The position numbers and the translations under genes were made by a program. The notes beneath the pieces were generated by a model that made no database searches, was not told the DNA's origin, and was given only the letters and a program-made list of their open reading frames with translations. Shown piece by piece: positions 40,501-48,520 of a DNA stretch of 64,000 nucleotides. Position 1 is the first letter of the stretch. Every line of letters begins with the position of its first letter. Origin of the DNA: Hymenobacter lucidus. Lineage in GTDB: Bacteria > Bacteroidota > Bacteroidia > Cytophagales > Hymenobacteraceae. Where the stretch lies: NCBI RefSeq assembly GCF_020447265.1, contig NZ_JAJADR010000010.1, positions 1 to 64,000 on the forward strand, read 5' to 3'.

Positions 40501-40668
40501 CTGGCCCTGGGCATTGGGGCGGGGGCGCAGCTGCACCAGCCGCTGGCCATTGCCGTAATTGGGGGGCTGCTGCTGGCTTTGCCTCTGCTGCTGCTCGTGC
40601 TGCCCAGCCTCCTGCGCCTGGCGTACCGCGGGCCCGTAGCCACCGTGCCCCTCGCGGCCACCGCCTAA
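37579..40668 (+). CDS. RND efflux pump (HAE-like)
   Basis: This 1029-residue inner-membrane pump has two RND repeats, each with a helix followed by porter domains. The first helix is APIAVLLALVLALGSLAYRRINVALFPEV. The helix-4 signature is LGAIAAAIGLMIDDAVVMVEQ, where the Asp pair typical of HAE-type drug/solvent pumps carries protons. It lacks the DFGxxVDGA of the metal-type (HME) pumps, so a drug, lipid or organic substrate is more likely than a metal ion. The porter domain starts FPEVTFPKVKVIADNGLQPVDRMMVTVTKPLENAMKQVPG. The C-terminus is hydrophobic and clean. It forms a complete tripartite operon with the two genes upstream. Confidence 0.9.
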   Translation: MQNSVFQQYKAPIAVLLALVLALGSLAYRRINVALFPEVTFPKVKVIADNGLQPVDRMMVTVTKPLENAMKQVPGLKLLRSTTSRGSCEISAFSTWDVNVVQSQQIVESRLNQIRGDLPAGTQISVERMNPAILPVMGYTLEGPGRSALELRRLALYTVKPFLSQVDGVSAVAVQGGRTKEFQVELLPDQLAALGLSPAVVSAILGQTNFVQSNGYLSDYRRLYLTVTDATIATKSDLENVVLRNDGRRIVRLADVATVVVGEQPEYTRVNANGHDAVLIAVLRQPDANVVQVSDGVLAKVKALQAGLPRGITLQPYYDQADFVSEVVKSVQDSLWIGLALALVVTALFLRSWRATLTILLTIPIALALTVAVLYFGLGYSLNIMTLGAIAAAIGLMIDDAVVMVEQLHRVGEDHPAASPGEVVRRSVQHLLPALVGSSLSTIVIFLPFALLGGVAGAYFKVLATTMVVALLCSFLVAWLGLPVIYLLLSGEKPQPAAQAATAVQELPAATDSAHHEIPWVRAVIRHPAYSIVGILVLIGSMVLIIPRLATGFLPEMDEGAIVLDYNSPPGTSIEETDRMLRQAEKLIVNVPEVASYSRRTGTQMGFFITEPNRGDYLIRLKTNRKRTTEDVIADLRQRIEATQPALTIDFGQVIGDMLGDLMSTVQPIEIKVFGPEAATRYALADQVAAVVEKTAGTADVFNGIVRMGPAVDVRPDARRLAQFGLTGTDFQTQLQTQLAGVVGGNVLEGEQLLNIRLRYPNAAQTSLAQMRAQPVFLPNGQRHRLDELASVTVTAGDAELERENLQAMTAVTARLDGRDLGGAMREIRQKLDQQVPLPPGYFIQYGGSYAEQQQSFQELLTILGTACLLVFAVGLFLFKDLRAAGLILLVAVLGPAGGSLALYLTHTPLNVGSYTGLIMVVGIIGENAIFTLQQFFEHRAEGNAVEQAIGYAIAARLRPKLMTALAAIAALLPLALGIGAGAQLHQPLAIAVIGGLLLALPLLLLVLPSLLRLAYRGPVATVPLAATA

Positions 40669-40760
40669 TCACCAGACCGGGACTCCCATCCCCGCGCACC
40701 TCGGCACTATCCTGATTGGCGGCCGTTAGGAGTCATTTAGTAAACACGCTTGATCCACGG

Positions 40761-40985
40761 CTAGGTGCGACTCGCACGACCCAGCTGAACGCAGGTGGGG
40801 CAGCGGGGCCGCGTTTCGGTTATCAGCGTGGGTTCATAGTACTGCCATTGCCCGCTGGTTTTCACTTCCTGGCCGATGGGGCACTCATCGTTGTCGTGGA
40901 AAGGATAACGCTCCAGTACCGGAGCAGGCGCCATCAGCCCCGTAACGTGGGCCGTATGCTGAAAGAAAGGAGGTGTATGCGCCAT
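40761..40985 (-). CDS. Small hypothetical protein with zinc-like Cys motif
   Basis: This 74-residue protein holds a single CxxC (RPRCPTC, near the C-terminus) and an isolated Cys in DNDECPIGQ, with a Trp/Tyr-rich middle (SGQWQYYEPT). That resembles a small zinc-ribbon-like protein, but I recognise no family. A shorter start (Met at 40934) is equally possible. The nearest genes are the end of the RND operon and a PAP2 gene. Codon use is ordinary for the window. The coding call is moderate. Confidence 0.45.
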   Translation of the reverse strand: MAHTPPFFQHTAHVTGLMAPAPVLERYPFHDNDECPIGQEVKTSGQWQYYEPTLITETRPRCPTCVQLGRASRT

Positions 40986-41038
40986 TCTGCGTTGCGTGGT
41001 TGCTAGCGTTAAAGACCTGGTTGAGCCGGCCGGCTGCT

Positions 41039-41803
41039 TTAGCGTTGTTTACTACTGACGTTGTCGCCTGTCCCGGACTCCCGGGTTTGCTGCTGGGGCC
41101 GCGCCAGCCAGTAGGTGCGCGCATCGCTCCACAGGCGGCGCAAGTCCAGAGCAGAGCGGTCAAAGAGAAAGTGGATACCACCGACCCAGCCTACAGAGCC
41201 CACCCAGCCGGCCAATACGTCGGAGGGAAAATGCACGCCCAAATACATGCGCGACCAGCCCATGAGCAGTGCCCAAGCCGCGCCCAGCGTCGCGGCTGCC
41301 CAGCGGCCCCGGGTAGGCCACAGCAGCAACGCCAGGGTGAAGGCCAGTGCCGCCGCGCCCATGGCGTGGCCGCTGGGAAAGCTGTAGGTGGTTTCCGGGG
41401 CAATGGATACCCAAAGCGCCGGCCGAGCGCGGGCCAGTAGTAGCTTCGCAAACAAGTTAAGGGCGCCCGCTCCGCCCACCGACAATAGGAAAAAGAGTGC
41501 CGCCCGCCGCTGCCGGGCCAGTAGCAAGCCCAGGAGCACAGCCGCTTCCACCAGGGGCGTCCAGAAAGTTCCCCCGGCTCGGGCCATCCACACGGCTGCG
41601 GCGTCCTGGCCGGGGCTGCCGTACCGGTGAAGGAGCTGCAGAATAGCTTGGTCCCCGGGGAAACCCTTGTCTTCCCACACCTCCTGCCCCACCTTGATGA
41701 AGACAAACCAGGGCGCGATGAACCCCAGCAGCAGGCTCAGCAACAGCTTGCGGTGGCCTTGCCAGAGTAGTCGGGTAACGCCCCAAAGTGAATACAATCT
41801 CAT
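41039..41803 (-). CDS. PAP2-superfamily membrane phosphatase
   Basis: This 254-residue membrane enzyme has six likely helices and the three PAP2 motifs: KLLLARARP (KxxxxxxRP, about residues 120-128), PSGHA (about 143-147) and SRMYLGVHFPSDVLAG (SRxxxxxHxxxD, about 184-199). The catalytic His is in the PSGH and the HFPSD. PAP2 enzymes remove phosphate from lipids such as undecaprenyl pyrophosphate or phosphatidic acid. In an island with regulators and pumps they are often connected to outer-membrane lipid modification or to recycling of the lipid carrier. This one is a plain membrane PAP2 and differs from the secreted-type PAP2 genes nearby. Confidence 0.9.
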   Translation of the reverse strand: MRLYSLWGVTRLLWQGHRKLLLSLLLGFIAPWFVFIKVGQEVWEDKGFPGDQAILQLLHRYGSPGQDAAAVWMARAGGTFWTPLVEAAVLLGLLLARQRRAALFFLLSVGGAGALNLFAKLLLARARPALWVSIAPETTYSFPSGHAMGAAALAFTLALLLWPTRGRWAAATLGAAWALLMGWSRMYLGVHFPSDVLAGWVGSVGWVGGIHFLFDRSALDLRRLWSDARTYWLARPQQQTRESGTGDNVSSKQR

Positions 41804-41864
41804 ACGGTGCGAAAGCAGAACGAAAGCAGTTGCGCTCCTACCCGGCGCAAGGAGCAGTGCTGAG

Positions 41865-42647
41865 TCAGGCGCCCGGGTACTCTGCCCGCTCGCTGCTCCT
41901 GACCGATGTCGGACGGTCAGGCCGTAGCGAAGCGTACACCACGAGCCCTACCAGCAGGACTAGTAAAAGGAGCGAGGAGCCCTGGGTGCCAAACCCTAAC
42001 CCGTTTTTTTCGACCGGCTTGGTGAGTAGGTCGCCAAACGTGGCCCCGAAGGGCCGAGTGAGCACGAAGGCCACCCAGAACAACAATACCCGCGAGATGC
42101 CGGTAAAGTAGTATGCCAGCATCACCACGGCCAGCAGCGAGCCAATGAGCAGCGCTCCGCCCCCGAAGCCCAGGCCTGAGTCGTCGGCCAGAAAATCGCC
42201 CAGGGCGGTTCCCAGCGTGTTTGAAACCAGAATAGCCGCCCAGTAGAACAATTCCCCCCGCCGGGTCTGGATGTCCGATACGGACAAGGACTTTTCACTC
42301 GCCCACCATAGGCCAAGTACGGCCAGCAGCAGGGCCCCCAGAATCGCGGCCCCCGTCGCGTAGCCCAGTCCCAGGGTTCGGTCCATGTAGTCCGACAGGG
42401 TAGTGCCAGCTGTGCTGGTAGCCAGTATAACGGCCCAGTACAGAGCTGGTACGTATCGCCTGGCCGAGAGCTGCCCCAGCAGCACCGCCAGAAACAGCCC
42501 GAGCAGAATAGTTGAGCTCATGCCGTAGCCCACGTTGAGGGTCTGTGCCAGCAAGTCGCCGGCTGTTTCCCCCAGCGTAGTGGCGCAGATTTTCATCACC
42601 CAAAACAGCAGGGTAACCTCAGGAAGCTTCTTTAGGATGGTTTGCAT
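41865..42647 (-). CDS. Four-repeat DUF347-like membrane protein (COG4705 type)
   Basis: This 260-residue protein has about eight to nine membrane helices and four internal repeats with a common core: FWVMKICATTLGETAGDLL (about residues 15-33), AVILATSTAGTTLSDYM (~71-87), AAILVSNTLGTALGDFL (~136-152) and WVAFVLTRPFGATFGDLL (~191-208). Each ends in a small residue-Gly/Thr/Leu-x-D motif. Repeats of this type define the DUF347/COG4705 proteins, whose function is not known. Asp and Thr within membrane helices suggest transport of a cation or small polar substrate (inference). It lies in a minus-strand run of PAP2 genes, 12 bp from the next one. Confidence 0.75.
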   Translation of the reverse strand: MQTILKKLPEVTLLFWVMKICATTLGETAGDLLAQTLNVGYGMSSTILLGLFLAVLLGQLSARRYVPALYWAVILATSTAGTTLSDYMDRTLGLGYATGAAILGALLLAVLGLWWASEKSLSVSDIQTRRGELFYWAAILVSNTLGTALGDFLADDSGLGFGGGALLIGSLLAVVMLAYYFTGISRVLLFWVAFVLTRPFGATFGDLLTKPVEKNGLGFGTQGSSLLLLVLLVGLVVYASLRPDRPTSVRSSERAEYPGA

Positions 42648-42659
42648 CAGGTCAAGCAG

Positions 42660-43478
42660 TTAGTGGGCGCGCCAGCTCAGCGTCATGCCGGGGGTGCCGC
42701 TTCCAAAGTAAGTGGGGGCCACGTTCAGGCCCATCAGTGTCGGCTTGCGGCCCCAGCGGTTGCGGTGGGTAAGGTAGCCCAGGTGAGCCGATAGAATGCC
42801 GAAGCCCGCGCCGGCCACCACGTCGCTCTGCCAGTGCTTGTTGTTAATCATGCGCAAGGCGGCCACGCTCGTGGCAATGGTGTAGGCCCCGATGCCGTAC
42901 CACTGGCTTTTGTCCCGGAACTCGGTGTGCACGATGCTGGCCGCCAGAAAGGCCTGCGCCGTGTGGCCCGACGGAAACGAAAGGTTGTCGGAGCCATCGG
43001 GCCGGGTTTCCTTGGACAGGAACTTCACCGCATACGTAGTGCTGAGCATAATTAACTCGCTTTTCAGCACCACCAGCCCGATGTTAAGCCGGTCGTCGCG
43101 CGACTCCACGCCGGAAACCAGTACAGCGCCCAACTCCAAATAAGGGGCGAGGATGAGAAAGTCATCGGTCCGGGTGCGGAAAGTGGGAAACACCTTGTGT
43201 AAGTCCCGATTAACCTCCTGATTGGTATAGAAGCCCCCACCGTTGAAAGTGTAGGCCCCATAGCCGATAAGCAGGGCCGGCACGATGCTGGCTTTCACCA
43301 ACTTGCCCTGGTACCAGGGCTTGGCGGGTAGCAGTACTTCCGCTACCGGCTTCTCGAACTTATGCAGCGAATCAACGGCGGTTGAAGGCGGGTTCTGGGG
43401 GACTTGGGCTTGAGCAGGTAACGCGAGTCCGAGAATAATAACGGCACCCAAGGTGCGGCAAGAGGCCATGAAATTCAT
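42660..43478 (-). CDS. Secreted-type PAP2 phosphatase, paralog 1
   Basis: This ~272-residue protein has a signal peptide (MNFMASCRTLGAVIILGLALPAQAQ) and PAP2 motifs: KFLSKETRPDGSDNLSFPSGHTAQAF (residues ~170-195) and RMINNKHWQSDVVAGAGFG. The SRxxxxxH motif is altered: the Ser-Arg is replaced by RMINNKHW, but the His...Asp pair is kept. The C-terminus ends in a beta-barrel-like NVAPTYFGSGTPGMTLSWRAH, possibly an outer-membrane anchor. It is closely similar to the gene at 44929-45765. ATG 43478 is chosen so that the leader starts the protein; ATG 43502 adds eight residues. Confidence 0.85.
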   Translation of the reverse strand: MNFMASCRTLGAVIILGLALPAQAQVPQNPPSTAVDSLHKFEKPVAEVLLPAKPWYQGKLVKASIVPALLIGYGAYTFNGGGFYTNQEVNRDLHKVFPTFRTRTDDFLILAPYLELGAVLVSGVESRDDRLNIGLVVLKSELIMLSTTYAVKFLSKETRPDGSDNLSFPSGHTAQAFLAASIVHTEFRDKSQWYGIGAYTIATSVAALRMINNKHWQSDVVAGAGFGILSAHLGYLTHRNRWGRKPTLMGLNVAPTYFGSGTPGMTLSWRAH

Positions 43479-43741
43479 GTGTTGAGAGCTGGATTCTCCC
43501 AAACCTAGCGGGGGAATCTGGCGGAAATCTGGATTCAGGTGCCCATAAAAATGCTACGCGCTGTTCGTTGGCAAAGGAGTAGGGTTGCTGCATAAGCCGA
43601 GTACCTTTGCACCTCCTGGATGGTCAAACAGCCTCCTGCATCGGCTCGCCTGGATAAGTGCCGCAACGTGGCGTTTGCTGGTCGTGAAGCTGTTTTTGAG
43701 CATACTGCCCAAGGGCATAAATCCCTATTTTAGCGATTCAA

Positions 43742-44845
43742 ATGATGAGGAGTGCTGTCCTTCGCCGTGCCAAGCTGAAAAGAACGTTTCAACTGCTGCT
43801 GAGCCTGGCTGTCGGGTTTCATGTACCGAGTGTTGCGGCTACAATGCATAAGGATGTAATACAACCTAGGCAGGTACATCCAGCCGATTCGCTACGCCCC
43901 CGCATCAGCCTGTACCAGGTGGCACCCGGGGTAAGCTATCAGTACGAGCGGCCCCGGCAGCTGCGTTGGCTGACGCATATTCCGCGGGATTTAGGGCAAT
44001 TCCCCCGGTTTGCTTTCCGTTCCGAAAACGAGCTGCCGATTGCTGGTATTCTGGCGGGGTCGGGCGTGCTGTGGCTGGTTGACGAGCCCATTCTGCATGG
44101 GGCACAGGGTGTGGGCCGGCAGCTCGGGCTCAACGCGCGAAGCACGCAAAAAACCTTGGTGCATATTCCGTTCAGCTTGGGAGCGGTAAATCTGCCGTTT
44201 GAATTTAATGTGCCGGATAACCTGAACAGCACCTTCTATTACATCGGAGATGGCTGGACGCACTTGAGTGTGGCCACCAGTTTTTGGGTATATGGCCTAG
44301 TAAAGCGGGATAATCGGGCCGCCCAAACGGCTTCGCAACTGGGCACGGCTATCTTAAGCACGGGCCTGATGGTGCAAAGCCTCAAGCGTCTGACCGGCCG
44401 CCAAAGCCCCTTCGTGACGACGAAAGCCCGTGGCGAGTGGCACTTGTTTCCCTCGTACACCCGCTACCAAAGCCGGGTGCCTAACTACGATGCGTTTCCC
44501 ACCGGGCATCTGGCCACGGCCATGGTCACGGTTACGGTTATCGCCGATAATTACCCGGAGAAGCATTTTGTGCGACCACTGGGCTACGGGCTGATGGGGC
44601 TGCTGGGCTACGCTATGCTCAATAACGGTGTGCATTGGGCCTCCGATTACCCGGTGGGCATTGCCTTGGGCTACGCGATGGCTAAAATTGCGGTGCGCAA
44701 CGGCCGCACCCGCGTAGAGCAGAGCGCACCAGCAGGTACAGGCTTTCACACTTTGCCCAGGCCCCAGCCCTGGTATCGTCAGGCACACCTTTCTCCCTAT
44801 AGCCAGGGGCCGTTTACAGGATTGAGTGCCACCTGGCAATTGTAG
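43742..44845 (+). CDS. PAP2-like phosphatase, divergent
   Basis: This 367-residue protein has a hydrophobic leader (about residues 17-33). The PAP2 core has LKRLTGRQSPF (KxxxxxxRP-like), FPTGHLATAM (PSGH-type, with Thr for Ser) and NNGVHWASDYPVGIALG (SRxxxxxHxxxD-type, HWASD). The catalytic His and Asp are present. A long insertion of ~100 residues before the core distinguishes it. It is encoded in the opposite direction to the two secreted-type PAP2 genes that flank it; the gap to the 42660 gene is 263 bp. The C-terminal AHLSPYSQGPFTGLSATWQL is amphipathic, similar in character to outer-membrane strands. Confidence 0.8.
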   Translation: MMRSAVLRRAKLKRTFQLLLSLAVGFHVPSVAATMHKDVIQPRQVHPADSLRPRISLYQVAPGVSYQYERPRQLRWLTHIPRDLGQFPRFAFRSENELPIAGILAGSGVLWLVDEPILHGAQGVGRQLGLNARSTQKTLVHIPFSLGAVNLPFEFNVPDNLNSTFYYIGDGWTHLSVATSFWVYGLVKRDNRAAQTASQLGTAILSTGLMVQSLKRLTGRQSPFVTTKARGEWHLFPSYTRYQSRVPNYDAFPTGHLATAMVTVTVIADNYPEKHFVRPLGYGLMGLLGYAMLNNGVHWASDYPVGIALGYAMAKIAVRNGRTRVEQSAPAGTGFHTLPRPQPWYRQAHLSPYSQGPFTGLSATWQL

Positions 44846-44928
44846 CGCAACGACAACGCGTGCGTACAAAGCACTCCATCACTGCTCATAACCAGTGGAT
44901 GAGCCGCTAGCACCGGCTGCCCCTTGGG

Positions 44929-45765
44929 CTAGTAGTGGCGGTCGGCAACGGGGCGCCAACTCAACGTCAGACCAGGCGTGCCGCCGCCGAAATAAGCCGG
45001 CGCTACGTTAAGGCCCACCAGTAGGGGCTTGCGGCCCCAACGGTAGCTATGGGTAAGATAGGTGAGGTGAGCGGAGAAAATACCAATACCGGCACCGGCC
45101 AATACGTCGGCTTCCCAATGCTTGTTATTGATCATGCGTAGCACGCCTACGCTCGTTGCCACGGTGTAGGCCCCGATGCCGTACCACGGGCTTTTGTCGC
45201 GCAGCTCAGTATGGACAATGCTGGCGGCCAGAAACGCCTGCGCCGTGTGCCCCGACGGAAAGGCGTACGCCTGGCCATTGGGCCGGTCAATGTTGGTGAG
45301 CCGCTTCGTTATATGAACACTGGCTAGCATTATCGCTTCCGACTTGGCGATAAGCAGGAGCGTGTTTACCCGGTCATCATGCAGCTGTATGTTAAACGTC
45401 GACAGGATGGCCAAGCCTGCGTAGGGCGCAAACTGCAGGAAGTTGTCCGCCTGAGTCCGCCAGCCGCCCAGATGCTCCTCAATTTCTTCGCGCGCCTCAA
45501 AAGAGCTATACATTCCACTGCCCTGGATAGTACTAACGCCAAACCCAATCAGCACCGCGGGCACAATGCTGGCCCGTACCAGCTTGCGCTGGAAAAATGG
45601 TTTCGGTGCCTTGCCCTCCTCTGATTGGGGGATGTTTTCCTGTCTGAACAAGGAATCGGTCGGGGCCGATGGTGCCTTGTAGCCAGCCTGTGCCTGCAGG
45701 CCCCCGGGGACCCCAAGAAGAACGAAAGCGGTGACTACCGTGCGAAAAGTGATCCTAGAAGACAT
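44929..45765 (-). CDS. Secreted-type PAP2 phosphatase, paralog 2
   Basis: This 278-residue protein has the same architecture as the gene at 42660: leader (MSSRITFRTVVTAFVLLGVPGGLQAQ), HITKRLTNIDRPNGQAYAFPSGHTAQAF, RMINNKHWEADVLAGAGIG and a final APAYFGGGTPGLTLSWRP. The region around PSGHTAQAFLAASIVHTE is practically identical between the two, so they are recent duplicates or recombining copies. The ATG at 45765 puts the leader at the start. The pair flanks the divergent PAP2 gene. Likely function: dephosphorylation of an envelope lipid in the periplasm/outer membrane. Confidence 0.85.
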   Translation of the reverse strand: MSSRITFRTVVTAFVLLGVPGGLQAQAGYKAPSAPTDSLFRQENIPQSEEGKAPKPFFQRKLVRASIVPAVLIGFGVSTIQGSGMYSSFEAREEIEEHLGGWRTQADNFLQFAPYAGLAILSTFNIQLHDDRVNTLLLIAKSEAIMLASVHITKRLTNIDRPNGQAYAFPSGHTAQAFLAASIVHTELRDKSPWYGIGAYTVATSVGVLRMINNKHWEADVLAGAGIGIFSAHLTYLTHSYRWGRKPLLVGLNVAPAYFGGGTPGLTLSWRPVADRHY

Positions 45766-45889
45766 AAGTGGGCAGCGGGCGTGAAGTACTAGATCCGGGA
45801 TGCCTTGTGACGCCCAGAGTACATTCAAATCTAGAAGGCAATTCTGGCGTAAATCTGGATCATCGGCCGGCGCCGCGACATGTATTCAC

Positions 45890-47528
45890 CTACTCAAAGC
45901 CCCCAATTGCCTCATCGGTCTCGCTTTTGCGCGGCGAGCGGCTCGTCTGGTTCTGGCCGAAGCGGTAGGCAAAGCCCAGAAAGGCCATGCGCAATTCCCG
46001 CTTGAACCGGCTGTCGGTCAGCAGCCCCGGCCCGGTCAGGGTAAAGTCATAGCGCAATGTGTTGAATACGTCGGCCACGCGCAGGGTAAGGGAGCCCCGG
46101 TTGCCGAGCACAGTGTGCTTGGCAGCAACATCCACGTTGACGTTCTGCCGGCGCTGCCCCTGCGACGTATTGATGGGCGAGCGGTATTTCGGGGCCAGCT
46201 GCAGATCGAGCTTTCTGGTGGGCGAAAACGTGTTATTGAGCCGGGTAGCGTAGGCTTGACTGGCCGTGTGGATGGGCGTGCCGTCGAGGGAGGCTCCCCG
46301 GATGAGGCGGCGAAAAGCAGATGCCGTGCCGTTGAGCTTCCAGAAGGACGTAACCGGGGTAGCCCCGACCAATTCCAGGCCAACGGACGTTTCCTGGCCC
46401 AGATTCTGGCGGGTCGTGCTAGTCACTACGTCGCCGGTAAGCAGGTCGGTGAGCACCCGGCGAAAGCCTTGGGCAGTGTTGGTTTCGAGCCGGTAGAAGG
46501 CCGTGGCGTTGACCTGGCGCGAGTCGAGGCTTTCCTGATTGTCCTGCCGGTTGAAGCGCGGCTGCACGGCCAACGTCAGCGTTTGCTCCGGCGTGAGGGC
46601 ATAGTCCAACCCCAGACGTAGGGCATGCGCGGTTTGGGTGGCCACTCCGGCGCGGTCCTGGCGCAGCTACAGGATAGTATCCAGTGTTGTCGTGGTCTGG
46701 TCGAGGAGCCCGGTGACGCGGCGCCGGTCACGCCAGAAGTCGTAGGAGCCGAAGGCGTTGAATTTGCCGTAACGGTAATTCAACTCCAACGACGTGTTGT
46801 ACTTGCCGCCGGTGCCGGCCGTGGTGCTGGCCTGACCGTTGAGCCCGTCGCGCTTTTCCTTTTTGAGTACGATGTTGAGGATGCCGCCCGCCCCGGCGGC
46901 ATCGTAGCGGGAGGAAGGGTTAGTAATGACCTCCACGTTCTGGATGGCGCTGGCCGGTAGCTGGTCGAGCGTCGTCGATGAACACCGTTACGCCGCTGGA
47001 ACCGCGCAAACTCACGGCCCCGTTCTGGTCCACGCTGACCGAGGGCACGTTCTGCAGCACATCCAGGGCCGTGCCGCCGGTCACGGTCAAGTACTTGCTC
47101 ACGTCAATCACCTTCTTGTCCAAGTTGCCGCTGAGCACCGGCCGCTCAGCCGTTGCCACCACGTCCTGTAGTTGGACGGTTGTGGCCCGCAGGCGCAGGG
47201 TGCCCAAGGCCAGGGTAGGCGCGGCGGCACTCAGGCGGCTGATCCGGCGGCCAGTGCGGTAGCCTACCACCGGGGCCCGCAGCGAATAGCTGCCCCAGGC
47301 TAGTTGCTCCAGGGCAAAAGCCCCGGTTTCAGAGGTTTGCGCCCCAGCCACGAAGCTCGAATCCTGGGCCCGCAGCAGCACCATGTTGGCATAGGGCAGC
47401 GGCTGGCCGGTAACCGCATCCAGCAGTGTGCCGCGCACCGCGCCGGTCTGGGCCTTCAATAGCAGAGGGCAGCCAGCTAGTAGTCAGACCAGCAGGATCA
47501 GCGAACGTACCCGTGTAAATACATCCAT
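45890..47528 (-). pseudogene. Outer-membrane beta-barrel protein with three lesions
   Basis: The remains of a TonB-receptor-like 'outer membrane beta-barrel family' protein run from a leader at 47528 to 45890. Its parts are a CarboxypepD_reg-like domain (GAVRGTLLDAVTGQPLPYANMVLL), a plug (QDVVATAERPVLSGNLDKKVIDVSKYLTVTGG and AIQNVEVITNPSSRYDAAGAGGILNIVLKK) and a barrel. Three lesions are visible: an in-frame TGA in the leader (47484-47486), a frameshift near 46975 (after VTVFID) and an in-frame TAG at about 46667. The barrel is also shorter than usual (~520 residues in all against roughly 750-800), so internal deletion is likely. The gene is dead. Confidence 0.82.
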
Positions 47529-47540
47529 AGAAGTAAATGG

Positions 47541-47573
47541 CAGAGGGCAGGCCCGGACGGGGCCTGCCCTCTG
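47541..47573 (-). terminator. Strong hairpin after the PepSY-like gene
   Basis: Arms CAGAGGGCAGGCCC (47541-47554) and GGGCCTGCCCTCTG (47560-47573) are perfect 14-bp complements around a 5-base loop. They lie 42 bases after the minus-strand stop at 47615 and before the leader of the barrel pseudogene. The following minus-strand sequence is CCATTTACTTC, only weakly T-rich; it still looks like the terminator of the PepSY-like gene. Confidence 0.65.
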
Positions 47574-47614
47574 GTGGACACCCTGTTTCTTCGGGAAGCT
47601 CCCCGCACACAGGT

Positions 47615-48049
47615 TTATTTCTTGACTTCCGTGCCGTCGGCGTTAAAGAGCACGTCGCGCTTCTTGCCCGCCCGGCTTACTTCGGCCTCGTAGATAGTGG
47701 TGCCGGTGGCCGTTACGATTTTGGCCGCCTCGGTCACCTTGTAGCCCTTGTACTGAGTAGTCAGGGCGGTGCGCACGGGAGCAGGCAGTTGGGAAACAGC
47801 CAGTTCAGTTTCTGTTTCCAGCAGTGTGCCGGTGGGCGTAATTACCACCGACAGTTCCTTATCGCCCTGCTCGTAGCCGGCTTCGTAGTTGGCGTCTTCC
47901 TTTTCCCACTTCACGCCCTTGGCGGTGGGATGGGCCTTCTTGAAGGTGGCTACGGCGGCGGCCGGCACTTGCTTTTCAGCTAGCTTCTGGGCGTGGACGG
48001 AGAGGGCGGCCAGCGGCAGCAGGGCCAGCAGCAACAGGTACTTTTTCAT
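47615..48049 (-). CDS. PepSY-like periplasmic protein
   Basis: This 144-residue exported protein has a clear signal peptide (MKKYLLLLALLPLAALSVHAQ). Two PepSY-like repeats follow: VPAAAVATFKKAHPTAKGVKWEKEDANYEAGYEQGDKELSVVITPTGTLLETETEL (about residues 27-85) and LPAPVRTALTTQYKGYKVTEAAKIVTATGTTIYEAEVSRAGKKRDVLFNADG (~86-140). The HPxAKxVxWExExxxYEAxF pattern is that of the DUF2874/PepSY-like family found in Bacteroidota, often near two-component systems. It is thought to be a periplasmic inhibitor or metal-responsive protein; the exact function is not established. It is intact and has its own terminator hairpin at 47541-47573. Confidence 0.85.
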   Translation of the reverse strand: MKKYLLLLALLPLAALSVHAQKLAEKQVPAAAVATFKKAHPTAKGVKWEKEDANYEAGYEQGDKELSVVITPTGTLLETETELAVSQLPAPVRTALTTQYKGYKVTEAAKIVTATGTTIYEAEVSRAGKKRDVLFNADGTEVKK

Positions 48050-48194
48050 AGATTAAAGAATTAAGGGAACGGATGCCGCAAACCTACCTACCCATTCTGT
48101 CGGCATTCTGGCGCATGACCTTTTTTAGCAGCTGCCTTTTTCAGGGTTGTATACACCAGAAGCGGGCAACATGTCAGGATGTAGTATATCCAAG

Positions 48195-48520
48195 AGTTAC
48201 CGCCAACTGAGTGGGAGAACTTTGAACTGCCCGCCGGCCATCGTGAGCCGCTGCAGGTGATTGAGCGTTTCGGTCACGCCTTCGCGGCTAAAACGGTCCA
48301 GCGCCCAGAACAGTATCACCTCAACTCTTCACTGATGGGCATCCGCGAAGAGCTGCTGAAATTGAGGCCGCTCGGCAGTGCCGCCGCTTTCCTGGTCGGT
48401 GTACTCTTTATAAATAATGTAGCCCAGCTACTGGGCGAAGTCGCGTAGCTTCCGAAGCTGGGTTTCGTTGGTCTGCTCTTTACCCCTCGTGCTGACGCGT
48501 GCGTAAATCGCGGTCCTCAT
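48195..48520 (-). pseudogene. Serine recombinase (resolvase) N-terminal relic
   Basis: The minus strand from the ATG at 48520 gives MRTAIYARVSTRGKEQTNET, then QLRKLRDFAQ, an in-frame TAG at codon 31 (48428-48430), LGYIIYKEYTDQESGGTAERPQFQQLFADAHQ, an in-frame TGA at codon 64 (48329-48331), and VEVILFWALDRFSREGVTETLNHLQRL. This is the resolvase catalytic domain with the Ser10 nucleophile (YARVS) and FWALDRFSREG. Both stops are one transition away from sense codons (CAG to TAG, CGA to TGA). The helix-turn-helix end is replaced by unrelated sequence. It lies ~220 bp inside the right Tn3-type end, the place where a transposon's resolvase could lie. Confidence 0.82.
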
